Origin: CAYXSX01 sp964493095
Lineage (GTDB): Bacteria; Pseudomonadota; Alphaproteobacteria; Micavibrionales; Micavibrionaceae
Reading direction: 5' to 3'
Assembly: GCA_964493095.1 (NCBI GenBank)
Contig: CAZBNG010000003.1
Location: 8,647 to 72,646, forward strand
Length of the DNA: 64,000 nucleotides
Part shown: positions 42,573 through 51,524 of the stretch, piece by piece
Layout: every line of letters begins with the position of its first letter
How positions within the stretch are numbered: the stretch's first letter is position 1
The notes under the pieces: generated by a model
Told to the model about the DNA's origin: nothing
Seen by the model: only the letters and a program-made list of their open reading frames with translations
Databases searched by the model: none
Made by a program: the position numbers and the translations under genes

Positions 42573-44072
42573 ATGAGTCTTAAATTCTCCTTTACCAAGA
42601 AACCCTCTACCAGAAACGATACCGTTGTTATTACCGTCTATGACGGCAAACTCAAGGGGGATGCGGCCGAGCTCGACAGCAAGCTGGATGGTTATATAAA
42701 ACACGCTATTTCGGGAAGCAAAAAATTTTCCGGAAAAGTGGGGGAAACACTCACACTCACCCCGCCGGGGAAAGACAGTTATGGGCGCATTATCTGCCTC
42801 GGTCTGGGGCATGCACGGGCTCTCGAACCCCTAAAGGCCGAAACCGCAGGAGGGAAACTGCTGGTTGCCCTGAACGCGGCGGGTGCGGAAAAGGTAACCC
42901 TGCTGCTGGAAAGCGAAAAAAGCACAAAAGTTTCAAACACGGCAGAAATTAATGCCCATCTGGTGCTCGGCCTCAAACTGCGCGCCTATACGTTTGAGAA
43001 ATACAAAACCAAAAAGGGCGAGGACACACCCAGCCTGTGCAGTGTTGAAATCGTCGCTGATGCGAAAACGTCAAAAATTTTTGACGTACAGTCAAAAATT
43101 GCCGAGGGCGTTTTTACCGCCCGCGATCTCGTAAATGAGCCGCCCAATACGCTCACCCCGGTTTATTTTGCGAATGTCTTGGCTAAAACCCTGAAACCTC
43201 TTGGCGTTGAAGTTGATGTTCTTGATGAAAAGAAGATGCAAAAACTCGGAATGGGCGCCCTGCTTGCCGTAGCGCAGGGCTCCGACAACCCGCCGCGCCT
43301 CGTGATTATGCGCTGGAAGGGCAAAAAGGCCAAAGATGCCCCACTGGCGCTCGTGGGGAAGGGTGTTACTTTCGATACGGGCGGCATCTCCATCAAGCCG
43401 GGCGCTGGCATGGAAGAAATGAAAATGGATATGGGCGGCGCTGCCGCAGTGGCCGGAACCATGCAGGCGCTGGCTTTGCGTAAATCTTCCGCCCATGTGG
43501 TGGGAATTGTCGGACTGGTTGAAAACATGCCTTCGGGTAAGTCCTACAGACCCGCGGATATTCTCACTTCCCTCTCCGGAAAGACGATCGAAGTACTCAA
43601 TACCGATGCCGAAGGCCGTCTTGTACTGGCCGATGCCCTGACTTACGTACAGCGCACATACAAGCCACAGGCGATTATCGACCTCGCCACCCTCACCGGG
43701 GCGGTAATGGTCGCGCTGGGCCATGAATATTGCGGCACTTTCGTAAACGACAACAAGCTCTGGCGGCAAATGGAAGGCGCTTCCGCCGCTACCGGGGAAA
43801 AGCTCTGGCGCATGCCACTGGATGAAGTCTGGAAAAAGGACATGGAAAGCCCGACCGCCGACCTTCAGAACCTCGGCAAGAGCGGCCGCTATGCCGGGGC
43901 GTGCACCGCTGCGGGTTTCCTTGAGCATTTTATCGAGCATAACACGCCTTGGGCACATATGGATATTGCCGGAACAGCGTGGCGTAAAAGCGACCAGCCT
44001 ACCGTGCCCAAATTCGGAACCGGATTTGGTGTACGCGTACTGGATCGGCTGATATCGGATCACTATGAGTAG
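42573..44072 (+). CDS. pepA: leucyl aminopeptidase (cytosol aminopeptidase)
   Basis: Two-metal M17 exopeptidase removing N-terminal residues. 499 residues from ATG 42573 (GGAAG 6 bases upstream; a TTG four codons earlier is less likely). The variable N-domain is followed by the catalytic domain: LVGKGVTFDTGGISIKPG (Lys, Asp ligands), MKMDMGGAAAV, the family signature NTDAEGRL at about 343 and the C-terminal HMDIAGTAWR. Its stop overlaps the KamA-family start by 8 bases, giving a pepA-kamA-holC operon. Confidence 0.97.
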   Translation: MSLKFSFTKKPSTRNDTVVITVYDGKLKGDAAELDSKLDGYIKHAISGSKKFSGKVGETLTLTPPGKDSYGRIICLGLGHARALEPLKAETAGGKLLVALNAAGAEKVTLLLESEKSTKVSNTAEINAHLVLGLKLRAYTFEKYKTKKGEDTPSLCSVEIVADAKTSKIFDVQSKIAEGVFTARDLVNEPPNTLTPVYFANVLAKTLKPLGVEVDVLDEKKMQKLGMGALLAVAQGSDNPPRLVIMRWKGKKAKDAPLALVGKGVTFDTGGISIKPGAGMEEMKMDMGGAAAVAGTMQALALRKSSAHVVGIVGLVENMPSGKSYRPADILTSLSGKTIEVLNTDAEGRLVLADALTYVQRTYKPQAIIDLATLTGAVMVALGHEYCGTFVNDNKLWRQMEGASAATGEKLWRMPLDEVWKKDMESPTADLQNLGKSGRYAGACTAAGFLEHFIEHNTPWAHMDIAGTAWRKSDQPTVPKFGTGFGVRVLDRLISDHYE

Positions 44073-45081
44073 GCTGCGTCAAAAAAGCCCGGAAGAAGAG
44101 CTTTACGAGCGCTACGCCTTCCGGGTGACCAACCAGATAAAAAGCACGATTAAGGGCGATGTGAATACCGACCCCGTGGCGCGGCAATACATACCGCAAC
44201 TGGAGGAGCTGGAGATCAGCAACGACGAACATCCCGACCCGATAGGCGATAAAGCACATAGTCCGGTAAAGGGAATCGTTCACCGCTACCCCGACCGCGC
44301 GCTGTTTAAAATCGCCCATGTCTGTGCCGTCTACTGCCGTTACTGTTTCCGCAGGGAAATGGTCGGACCGGGGCAGGATATTCTGAGCGCCGCCGAAATC
44401 GAATCCGCGCTGGATTATATCCGCGCCCATGAGGAGATTTTTGAAGTTATCCTGACCGGCGGCGATCCGCTTATATTTTCCGCAAAACGCCTCGGCGCCC
44501 TTCTGGATTCCCTTGAGGCCATCGACCACGTTAAAATCCTGCGCATACACACACGCGTACCTGTAGCCGACGCCGTACGTGTTACCGATGACCTTTGCGC
44601 CGCCCTTACCCGCACAAAACCCGTTTACATGGCGCTGCATGTCAATCATGCACAGGAAATAACCCCGGAAGTCGAGGAATCCTTTGCAAAACTTCATCGC
44701 GCCGGATGCGTCCTTCTCTCGCAATCCGTTCTGCTGAAGGGCGTCAACGATAACGCGGACACTCTCGCGGATCTTTATAAAAAACTCCTGAGCCTGCGCG
44801 TAAAACCCTATTACCTGCATCATCCCGATCTTGCGCCTGGCACCGCCCATTTCCGCCTGAGCATCGAGGAGGGGCAGGCGATTATGCGCCGGCTTCAAGG
44901 CCGAATCTCCGGCCTGTGCCAGCCCCGTTATATGCTCGATATCCCCGGTGGCGCGGGAAAAGTACCGCTCACGCCCTGTTACATAGAACAGCTTGCCGAA
45001 GGAAAATACAGCGTACAGGATTATAAAGGAAAGCGGCATATTTACCCGCCCCTCACCGAACCGGAAAAAGGACGCCTATGA
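44065..45081 (+). CDS. KamA/EpmB family radical SAM aminomutase
   Basis: 338-residue member of the lysine 2,3-aminomutase family. Radical-SAM cluster Cys87, Cys91, Cys94 (CAVYCRYCFRR), then ILTGGDPL, HTRVPV, HVNHAQEITPEV and PYYLHHPDLAPGTAHFR, whose Asp binds the substrate amino group in this family. The short length and lack of the long C-terminal zinc domain favour the EpmB type, which isomerises lysine for modification of elongation factor P, but no epmA or efp gene is in the window. Coupled to pepA and, by a 4-base overlap, to holC. Confidence 0.9.
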   Translation: MSRLRQKSPEEELYERYAFRVTNQIKSTIKGDVNTDPVARQYIPQLEELEISNDEHPDPIGDKAHSPVKGIVHRYPDRALFKIAHVCAVYCRYCFRREMVGPGQDILSAAEIESALDYIRAHEEIFEVILTGGDPLIFSAKRLGALLDSLEAIDHVKILRIHTRVPVADAVRVTDDLCAALTRTKPVYMALHVNHAQEITPEVEESFAKLHRAGCVLLSQSVLLKGVNDNADTLADLYKKLLSLRVKPYYLHHPDLAPGTAHFRLSIEEGQAIMRRLQGRISGLCQPRYMLDIPGGAGKVPLTPCYIEQLAEGKYSVQDYKGKRHIYPPLTEPEKGRL

Positions 45082-45527
45082 CCGCGATACGTTTTTACCA
45101 CCTGCAAACGCAAACGATGACGCAGGCGCTTCCCGCCCTGATCACTAAAGCCTATGAGCAAGGCCATAAAATCCTTGTTAAAACCGCAGATGAACGCACG
45201 GCGCAGGATTTAAGCGAGCACCTGTGGACCTCCAACCCGGGCAGCTTCCTGCCTCACGGCACAGCAAAAGACGGCTACAAAGACCTCCAGCCAATCTTCC
45301 TGACCCCCGGGAACGACAACCCCGCCGGGGCGGATGTCCTGATCGTAGCAGGCGGAGAAACCCCGCAGGAAATAGAGAGCTTTGCCCTGTGCTGCGAAAT
45401 GCTTGATGGCCGAAATGAAGCCGCCATAAAAGCAGCCCGCGAGCGCTGGAAAACCTACAAGGAAGCCGGGCACGAAGTAACCTACTGGCAGCAGACCCCG
45501 CAAGGCGGCTGGGAACAAAAAGTCTGA
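45078..45527 (+). CDS. holC: DNA polymerase III chi subunit
   Basis: Clamp-loader accessory subunit that links the replisome to single-strand-binding protein. 149 residues, the usual size. Family blocks: IRFYHLQTQTMTQALPALI, AYEQGHKILVKTADE, LDEHLW-type SEHLWTSNPGSFLPHG and PIFLTPGNDNPAGADVLIVAGG. The C-terminal RWKTYKEAGHEVTYWQQ matches the helix-turn seen in chi. Last gene of the operon, followed by a strong terminator. Confidence 0.93.
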   Translation: MTAIRFYHLQTQTMTQALPALITKAYEQGHKILVKTADERTAQDLSEHLWTSNPGSFLPHGTAKDGYKDLQPIFLTPGNDNPAGADVLIVAGGETPQEIESFALCCEMLDGRNEAAIKAARERWKTYKEAGHEVTYWQQTPQGGWEQKV

Positions 45528-45577
45528 AGAAGCCGCACCTGATCACCGCAAAACCCATAAAATCAGCGAAAACCCAT

Positions 45578-45608
45578 AAAAAACGCGGGAATTTCCCCGC
45601 GTTTTTTT
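45578..45608. terminator. bidirectional intrinsic terminator between holC and the cytochrome c gene
   Basis: Stem ACGCGGG (45583-45589) / CCCGCGT (45596-45602) with a 6-base loop, flanked by A-runs on the left and seven Ts on the right. It can end the holC transcript on the plus strand and the convergent cytochrome c gene on the minus strand. Confidence 0.88.
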
Positions 45609-45638
45609 AAGTCCTATAGTCCATTATCTAAAGGCCTA

Positions 45639-46256
45639 TTATTGCTCCTGCGCAACTTCCCCTTCTGCCTGTTCCGCTTCAGGAGGCGCAAGTTCGGCCT
45701 GTTCCGCCTTAATTTCTGCCTCGGTCGGCAAGGGCGGCGGATTGTCACTGTTGGTTCTGAGCCACGCAATGACCGCCGCACGATCCTCAGGAGATTTGAG
45801 ACCTACGAACGTCATCTTGGTGCCGGGAATGAATTTCTTGGGCTTCCACAGGAAATGGTTAAGTTGCGTATAGCTCCATTTTCCACCATGTTCCGTCATC
45901 GCGGTGGAGTAAGAAAAACCAGCCTTGGACGCCTTATTCGAACCTACAACGCCCCACAAATTCGGACCCTGCTTGATCGGACCGCCCTTTTCGAAACTGT
46001 GACATGCCGCACAGGCCTTGGTCAGCTTTGCGCCGCGCGCAATATCGGCGGAAGCGATTAAATGAATTGCCGGCTCCGGCAACTGCGCTTTGATTTCACC
46101 GCCGCCCGAAACCATGGCAGAGCCCTCGATCTCGACAGCGTCTTTTTCCAATTCTTCAGGATGAACGACCTTTTCAGCAACAAAGCCGGCAAGCATCGCA
46201 ACAATGCCGGCTACAAGCACGGCCGCAAATATTTTATTTAGCTCAAAACTTGACAT
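45639..46256 (-). CDS. membrane-anchored c-type cytochrome (CycM/c552-like)
   Basis: 205 residues with an uncleaved N-terminal anchor (about 9-28), a short acidic linker, and one class I cytochrome c domain: heme motif CAACH at 82-86, GPNLWGVVGSNKASKAGF and methionine-ligand region FIPGTKMTFVGLKSPEDRAAV. This is the alphaproteobacterial membrane-bound CycM type that carries electrons from bc1 to the aa3 oxidase. The C-terminal tail is Glu/Pro/Ala-rich (EAEIKAEQAELAPPEAE). Convergent with holC. Confidence 0.93.
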   Translation of the reverse strand: MSSFELNKIFAAVLVAGIVAMLAGFVAEKVVHPEELEKDAVEIEGSAMVSGGGEIKAQLPEPAIHLIASADIARGAKLTKACAACHSFEKGGPIKQGPNLWGVVGSNKASKAGFSYSTAMTEHGGKWSYTQLNHFLWKPKKFIPGTKMTFVGLKSPEDRAAVIAWLRTNSDNPPPLPTEAEIKAEQAELAPPEAEQAEGEVAQEQ

Positions 46257-46387
46257 GGATTATCCGCAAAATTTGGGTTAGTTAAGGTTTTGTTTTATTA
46301 AAGTAAGCAATCTTCTTACTTTTGTCGACATACATATACAGGATGCGTATAGTCGATCAACCGAAAATAACGGAACATTAAAAAGAG

Positions 46388-47257
46388 ATGGCTGAAAAAT
46401 ATAAAAATATCGCATTTCAGGGCATGCCCGGCGCCTATTCCGACCTGGCCTGCAGGACTGTTTTCCCGGACCTTGAGACGGTGCCATGCGCCTCTTTTGA
46501 AGATGTTTTCACCGCCGTGCGCGAGGATAAGGCCGATCTGGCCATGATTCCTATTGACAATACCATCGCCGGGCGCGTTGCCGACGTACATCACCTGATG
46601 CCCACAGGCGATTTGTTCATTATCGGCGAGCATTTCCAGAAAATTCAGCATGCCCTTTTAGGGGTCAAAGGTGCCAAAATCAGCGACCTGAAGCATGTAC
46701 ACAGCCATGTGCACGCGATTCCCCAGTGCCGTAAAACCATTCAGAAACTGGGGGTTAAGGCCCATATCCACGCCGATACCGCCGGAGCCGCAGAGGAAAC
46801 CGCCCAGCGCGGCGATAAAGCGCACGGTGCGATTGCCTCGCTTCTGGCCGCCGAGCTTTACGGACTCGACGTTTTACAGGAGGATGTACAGGACGCCCAC
46901 CATAACACCACGCGCTTCCTTATCCTTTCCCGCGACCCGCAAATTCCCGATCTCAATCCGGATCAGGATATTATAACCAGCCTTATTTTCGGCGTACGGC
47001 ATATTCCCGCATCGCTTTATAAATGCCTGGGCGGTTTTGCCACTAACGGTCTGAGCCTTTCAAAGCTTGAATCCTATGTAGACGAGAATTTTCAAGCCGC
47101 CCACTTTTTCTGCGACGTTGAAGGACACTACGAAAGCCCCGGTTTCCAGAGAGCGCTGGAAGAACTTGGTTTTTACGCCCGTGACGTGAAATTCCTGGGG
47201 GCATACCCGGCGCATGAATTCCGTAAGACCAAAGCCAGAAAAAATATAGAGCTTTAG
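46388..47257 (+). CDS. pheA: prephenate dehydratase
   Basis: Converts prephenate to phenylpyruvate in phenylalanine biosynthesis. 289 residues: catalytic domain with IAFQGMPGAYSDLA, the conserved ENTIAG-type MIPIDNTIAGRVADVHHL, and HNTTRFLIL (the catalytic Thr-Arg-Phe motif). The C-terminal ACT regulatory domain starts at about 200 (ITSLIFGVRHIPASLYKCLG, NGLSLSKLESY) and should bind phenylalanine. There is no chorismate mutase domain, as usual in alphaproteobacteria. Monocistronic by spacing. Confidence 0.96.
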   Translation: MAEKYKNIAFQGMPGAYSDLACRTVFPDLETVPCASFEDVFTAVREDKADLAMIPIDNTIAGRVADVHHLMPTGDLFIIGEHFQKIQHALLGVKGAKISDLKHVHSHVHAIPQCRKTIQKLGVKAHIHADTAGAAEETAQRGDKAHGAIASLLAAELYGLDVLQEDVQDAHHNTTRFLILSRDPQIPDLNPDQDIITSLIFGVRHIPASLYKCLGGFATNGLSLSKLESYVDENFQAAHFFCDVEGHYESPGFQRALEELGFYARDVKFLGAYPAHEFRKTKARKNIEL

Positions 47258-47273
47258 CCCACCTCCTTATCAT

Positions 47274-47296
47274 GTTAGGGTCTTCCTAACGTTAGG
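47274..47296 (+). promoter_or_regulatory. overlapping palindromes before the tandem-repeat gene
   Basis: GTTAGG - GTCTT - CCTAAC - GTTAGG. The central CCTAAC can pair with either flanking GTTAGG; CCTAACGTTAGG (47285-47296) is a perfect 12-base palindrome overlapping the Shine-Dalgarno AGGAG at 47294-47298. It is either an operator or a hairpin that can hide the ribosome binding site. Confidence 0.5.
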
Positions 47297-47304
47297 AGTT
47301 TATT

Positions 47305-47643
47305 ATGCCAACACATGCTGAACTGGGCGCCAAATTACTCGTTGATGCCGCCGGTTTTTTCGAGAATCTGGCCCAGCAAAACCCTCCACTGCAAGATCAG
47401 ATGACGGAGAACGCTACCGTGTTTAAACAAATGGCGACAATGCTCTCTCAGGATCCGCAGGGAATGCTTGACGATTCTTCTCATGCGGAGCTTGCCGCAC
47501 GGCTTTTGCGGGATACGGCGACATTTTTCCGCACACTGGCAGAGAAAAATGAAGCGATTTCCGACCAGATGGAAGAGAACGCCAATGTTTACGCACAGAT
47601 CGCCGACCTGCTGGAAGATAACCCCCTAGGCGTTCTGGAATAA
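47305..47643 (+). CDS. hypothetical protein made of two tandem repeats
   Basis: 112-residue soluble protein consisting of two copies of a roughly 53-residue unit: HAELGAKLLVDAAGFF...DQMTENATVFKQMATML...DPQGML and HAELAARLLRDTATFF...DQMEENANVYAQIADLL...NPLGVL. Each unit is predicted to be two or three helices with aromatic pairs (FF, VF/VY), so the protein probably folds as a helical bundle or pairs with itself. AGGAG lies 6 bases upstream of the ATG. No family recognised. Confidence 0.8.
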   Translation: MPTHAELGAKLLVDAAGFFENLAQQNPPLQDQMTENATVFKQMATMLSQDPQGMLDDSSHAELAARLLRDTATFFRTLAEKNEAISDQMEENANVYAQIADLLEDNPLGVLE

Positions 47644-47768
47644 GGTTTCCGGCATAAAAACGTAAGCCTTTCTTGTATTTCACGGCCCATATTTGTTATC
47701 ATTAAGCCGCTTCAACCTTTCAGGGAAACCCCTTCCTTGCCCGGCAACTTCAAGAGTGACTGATACAA

Positions 47769-50255
47769 ATGGCCCGTGCGCGCAGCGTTAATAACCGATC
47801 GAGATCAAAATCCAGGGGCGGCGTTCTTCCCGAACGTTTGCAGATATTTCTGGCGCGCCGTCTTGTCGATATTGCCGCAGGCATCATGTTTGTAGGCGGT
47901 CTTTTCCTGTTTCTGTCACTGGCCAGCTATCACCACGGCGACCCGTCCCTTAATACGGCGGCGGAAGAAAATGTGTCCAACTGGGCCGGGCAGCCAGGTG
48001 CCTGGGCAGCCGACCTGCTTTTACAGACGATCGGCGGTGCGGCTTTTGCGCTTGCCGTAACCTTTATTGTCTGGGGCCTGCGCATTTTTAACCGCCAATC
48101 CCTGCGTCCTTTCTGGGCGCGGGTTATCGCTCTTCTGGCGGCCACGCCGATGCTTTGCATTGCCATGGCGCAAATCCCCGCCGGTGACTGGCTTGTCCAC
48201 CCTTTCCTTGGTGCCAGCGCCGGAACGCTGATGCTGGAAAACCTCGCGGAAACAGCGGCACGGTTTAACCTGCCCGTTGGGCGCGGGATGATTGTAGCTG
48301 TCGGTGCCTTAACCGGTACGGCCTCCCTGCTTTTTGCCTGCGGTGTACGCTTTGCCGAAATCATGTTTGTCCTGCATACGCTTAAAAACACCGTACTCTT
48401 CTTTGCTTTTAACACCTACCATCTCAGCCGCGCCTTTGCCGGATGGATCAGTCACTACAATGATCCGTCCTATCGCGGCGAAAGCATCAAGCTTTTCAAA
48501 ATGCCCGAACTCTCATGGCCGTCCCGCGATGAGGAGGAAGTTTTTGAAGAAGAGGAAAGCGAAGGGGAAAGCCTTGAGCCTGCTCCGCTTACACGAAAGA
48601 CCCCGGTGGCAACGGTTCCAGAATTGGCCGATACTTTAGCCAATTCAGCGCCTCACATTCCTATCGTCGCACCACAAAAAGCATCTGTTAAACATAAAGA
48701 CAGCACTCAACAACGTTTTCAGCTCTCCGACGGCGACTGGGAATTGCCTTCCCTGTCCCTGCTACAGGATATTCCCGACGATCACCATGACGAGGTTCCC
48801 AGCGAAGACTCTTTGCGCAAGAACGCCCAGCTCCTGCAAAATGTACTAAGTGACTTTAATGTTCAGGGTGATATTGTCTCCATTCACCCCGGCCCCGTGG
48901 TCACACTGTACGAGTTGGAACCCGCTCCCGGAACCAAGACCAGCCGCGTGATTTCGCTTTCCGACGATATTGCGCGCTCCATGTCCGCCGTATCCGTGCG
49001 TATTGCCGTAGTGCCGGGCCGCAACGTCATCGGCATCGAAATGCCCAACAAAACCCGCCAGATCGTTTACATGCGTGAAATGCTGGAATCCCGCCTGTAC
49101 GAGAAGTCCAATGCCAGGCTTCCACTGATTTTGGGTAAGGATATCAGCGGCCAGCCAATTATGGCCGATTTAGCGAAAATGCCTCACCTGCTTGTCGCGG
49201 GAACAACCGGCTCGGGTAAATCCGTGGCGGTGAACACCATGATCCTGTCCCTGCTTTTCCGTCTTTCGCCGGAGCAGTGCCGCTTTATCATGATCGATCC
49301 GAAAATGCTGGAGCTTTCCGTCTATGACGACATTCCGCACCTGCTTTCCCCCGTGGTGACGGAACCGGGCAAGGCGGTCGTTGCCCTTAAATGGGCGGTC
49401 AATGAAATGGAAGAGCGCTACCGTGCCATGTCCAAGCTGGGCGTACGCAATATCGAAGGGTACAATACCCGTATGCGCGAAGCGCTTAAAAAGGGCGAAA
49501 CCCTCTCCCGGCAGGTACAGACAGGCTTCGACCCCGAATCCGGCAAACCGGTCTATGAAGAACAACCGATGAATATGAGTGAGCTGCCTTATATCGTCAT
49601 CGTCGTGGACGAGTTTGCCGACCTGATGCTGGTGGCCGGCAAGGACGTGGAAAACGCTATCCAGCGCCTCGCCCAGATGGCGCGGGCTGCGGGCATACAC
49701 CTGATCATGGCCACGCAACGCCCATCCGTGGACGTTATCACAGGCGTGATCAAGGCTAACTTCCCCACGCGGATATCTTTCGCCGTAACCTCAAAAATCG
49801 ACTCCCGCACTATTCTGGGCGAGGGCGGGGCCGAGCAGCTTCTGGGCATGGGCGATATGCTGTATATGGCGCCGGGCGGACGTATCACGCGCGTACACGG
49901 CCCCTTTGTATCGGATGGCGACGTACAGAAGGTTACTGATTCCCTCCGGGCGCAAGGCTCCCCTGCCTATCTCGAAGATATTACCGAAGGCGGGGAATTC
50001 GGCGGCAGCGAGGTTATGGGCGCCCTGTTTGGCGAAGGCGGCGGGGATAACAGCGTGGATGAGCTTTACGACCATGCCGTGGCCATCGTGGCGCGTGAGG
50101 GCAAAGTTTCCACCAGCTTTATCCAGCGTCACCTGCAAATCGGTTATAACCGCGCTGCACGCATAGTCGAGGAGATGGAGCGTCAGGGCATTATTTCCGC
50201 CGCTTCCCCCACCGGAAAACGTGAAATTCTGGTCCGCGACTTCAGTGACGTCTAG
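47769..50255 (+). CDS. ftsK: DNA translocase FtsK
   Basis: Septum-located ATPase that pumps chromosomal DNA at division. 828 residues: four N-terminal helices (about 36-210), an acidic/proline linker (240-340) shorter than in E. coli, alpha domain, and RecA-like beta domain with Walker A AGTTGSGKSVAVNTM (about 475-489), Walker B VIVVDEFADLM, and ATQRPSVDVITG. The C-terminal gamma winged helix (STSFIQRHLQIGYNRAARIV) would read polar KOPS sequences. It precedes lolA by 56 bases. Confidence 0.97.
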   Translation: MARARSVNNRSRSKSRGGVLPERLQIFLARRLVDIAAGIMFVGGLFLFLSLASYHHGDPSLNTAAEENVSNWAGQPGAWAADLLLQTIGGAAFALAVTFIVWGLRIFNRQSLRPFWARVIALLAATPMLCIAMAQIPAGDWLVHPFLGASAGTLMLENLAETAARFNLPVGRGMIVAVGALTGTASLLFACGVRFAEIMFVLHTLKNTVLFFAFNTYHLSRAFAGWISHYNDPSYRGESIKLFKMPELSWPSRDEEEVFEEEESEGESLEPAPLTRKTPVATVPELADTLANSAPHIPIVAPQKASVKHKDSTQQRFQLSDGDWELPSLSLLQDIPDDHHDEVPSEDSLRKNAQLLQNVLSDFNVQGDIVSIHPGPVVTLYELEPAPGTKTSRVISLSDDIARSMSAVSVRIAVVPGRNVIGIEMPNKTRQIVYMREMLESRLYEKSNARLPLILGKDISGQPIMADLAKMPHLLVAGTTGSGKSVAVNTMILSLLFRLSPEQCRFIMIDPKMLELSVYDDIPHLLSPVVTEPGKAVVALKWAVNEMEERYRAMSKLGVRNIEGYNTRMREALKKGETLSRQVQTGFDPESGKPVYEEQPMNMSELPYIVIVVDEFADLMLVAGKDVENAIQRLAQMARAAGIHLIMATQRPSVDVITGVIKANFPTRISFAVTSKIDSRTILGEGGAEQLLGMGDMLYMAPGGRITRVHGPFVSDGDVQKVTDSLRAQGSPAYLEDITEGGEFGGSEVMGALFGEGGGDNSVDELYDHAVAIVAREGKVSTSFIQRHLQIGYNRAARIVEEMERQGIISAASPTGKREILVRDFSDV

Positions 50256-50311
50256 AAAAACAATGAAAAGCACTCTACATTCTTCTCCATAACGTTTTAA
50301 GGAGACCGCTT

Positions 50312-50923
50312 TTGCGCATTCTACGCTTTTTGTTTTGCCTGACCCTGCTCACGCTTCCATCCGCCGCATACGCGAATAAAACCACCGATATACAGGCGGC
50401 GCAGGATTACCTGCAAAATCTGCACACGGCCAAAGCCCGTTTTGTGCAAACCACGAATGACGGCACGCAGCTGGTCGGGAATTTTTACCTCGACCGTCCG
50501 GGAAAGCTGCGCTTCGAATACGACCCACCCATCAAGGATTTCATCGTCGCGGACGGGTTTTTAATCTATTTCTATGACGGACAGCTCAAGGAGCAGACCC
50601 ACGCGCCGATCGGCAGCACGCTGGCGGACTTCTTCCTGCAAAAGAACATCGACCTGCATGATGAGGACCTGAAAATAACCGAGGTCAAGCGCGGCGGCGG
50701 CCTGCTCCAGATCACTCTCGTACAGGCCGACGACCCCGATGCGGGTTCCCTTACGCTAGGTTTCAAGGAAAACCCTATGGAGCTTAAAAAGTGGCGCGTC
50801 GTAGACGGCCAGGGCATGATTACGGAGATTGAGCTTTTTTATCTCAAAACAGGAATCAAACACCCCGGCGGTTTATTCGCCTATGTCGATCCGGAAAGCA
50901 AAGAAATCAAATATAATGACTAA
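50312..50923 (+). CDS. lolA: outer-membrane lipoprotein carrier protein LolA
   Basis: Periplasmic chaperone carrying lipoproteins from LolCDE to the outer membrane. 203 residues from TTG 50312-50314, chosen because AAGGAG lies 8 bases upstream and it yields a full signal peptide (MRILRFLFCLTLLTLPSAAYA). The half-barrel hydrophobic cavity pattern is present: ARFVQTTNDGTQLVGNFYLD, RPGKLRFEYDPPIKDFIVADG and LFYLKTGI. Its last 8 bases overlap the recR start. Confidence 0.93.
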   Translation: MRILRFLFCLTLLTLPSAAYANKTTDIQAAQDYLQNLHTAKARFVQTTNDGTQLVGNFYLDRPGKLRFEYDPPIKDFIVADGFLIYFYDGQLKEQTHAPIGSTLADFFLQKNIDLHDEDLKITEVKRGGGLLQITLVQADDPDAGSLTLGFKENPMELKKWRVVDGQGMITEIELFYLKTGIKHPGGLFAYVDPESKEIKYND

Positions 50924-51521
50924 CCGCCAAGCCAACGGACCACTGGACCACCTGATTCGCCAGCTTAGCTCCCTGCCGGGCCTGGGCAGCCGTTCGGCGC
51001 GGCGTATCGCCCTGCACCTGCTGTCAAAACGAGATAGCGTCATGCGTCCTCTTGCGCATGCTATCGAGCAGGCGGCCGAAGAAATCAGGGAATGCGGCCG
51101 TTGCGGAAATCTGGATATGATCGACCCCTGCCAGATTTGCCGCGACGACAGGCGCGACACCTCTAAAATCTGTATCGTAGCGCAGGTCAGCGACTTATGG
51201 GCGATCGAGCGTACAGGCGCATACAAAGGGCGCTATCATGTGCTGGGCGGCCTGCTCTCCGCGCTGGACGGCATTGGACCGGACCAGCTTAAAATAAACA
51301 GTCTGGTAAACCGTACGCGCGAAGAACAGCCGGAGGAAATTATACTGGCGCTTAGCGCCACCGTAGACGGCCAGTCCACAGCCCATTACATCAGCGACCG
51401 GCTTTCGCCGCTCGGGATTAAAATCACCCATCTGGCGCACGGCGTGCCGGTGGGCGGCGAGCTGGATTATCTTGACGATGGCACGATAACCACCGCTCTT
51501 AAATCCCGCTCCGCCGCGTAA
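50916..51521 (+). CDS. recR: recombination mediator protein RecR
   Basis: Forms a ring clamp with RecO to load RecA at gaps. 201 residues from ATG 50916 (MTNRQANGPLDHLIRQL), overlapping lolA by 8 bases; longer in-frame starts inside lolA are rejected. Motifs: helix-hairpin-helix LPGLGSRSARRIALHLL, zinc finger CGRCGNLDMIDPCQIC, Toprim domain with ICIVAQVSDLWAIERTGAYKG, YHVLGGLLSALDGIGPDQL, and LSPLGIKITHLAHGVPVGGE in the conserved end. Confidence 0.96.
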   Translation: MTNRQANGPLDHLIRQLSSLPGLGSRSARRIALHLLSKRDSVMRPLAHAIEQAAEEIRECGRCGNLDMIDPCQICRDDRRDTSKICIVAQVSDLWAIERTGAYKGRYHVLGGLLSALDGIGPDQLKINSLVNRTREEQPEEIILALSATVDGQSTAHYISDRLSPLGIKITHLAHGVPVGGELDYLDDGTITTALKSRSAA

Positions 51522-51524
51522 TTC

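Noticed and set aside
43092..44063. Minus-strand frame of about 323 codons over pepA
   Set aside because: Antisense to the well-conserved leucyl aminopeptidase; no recognisable domain.
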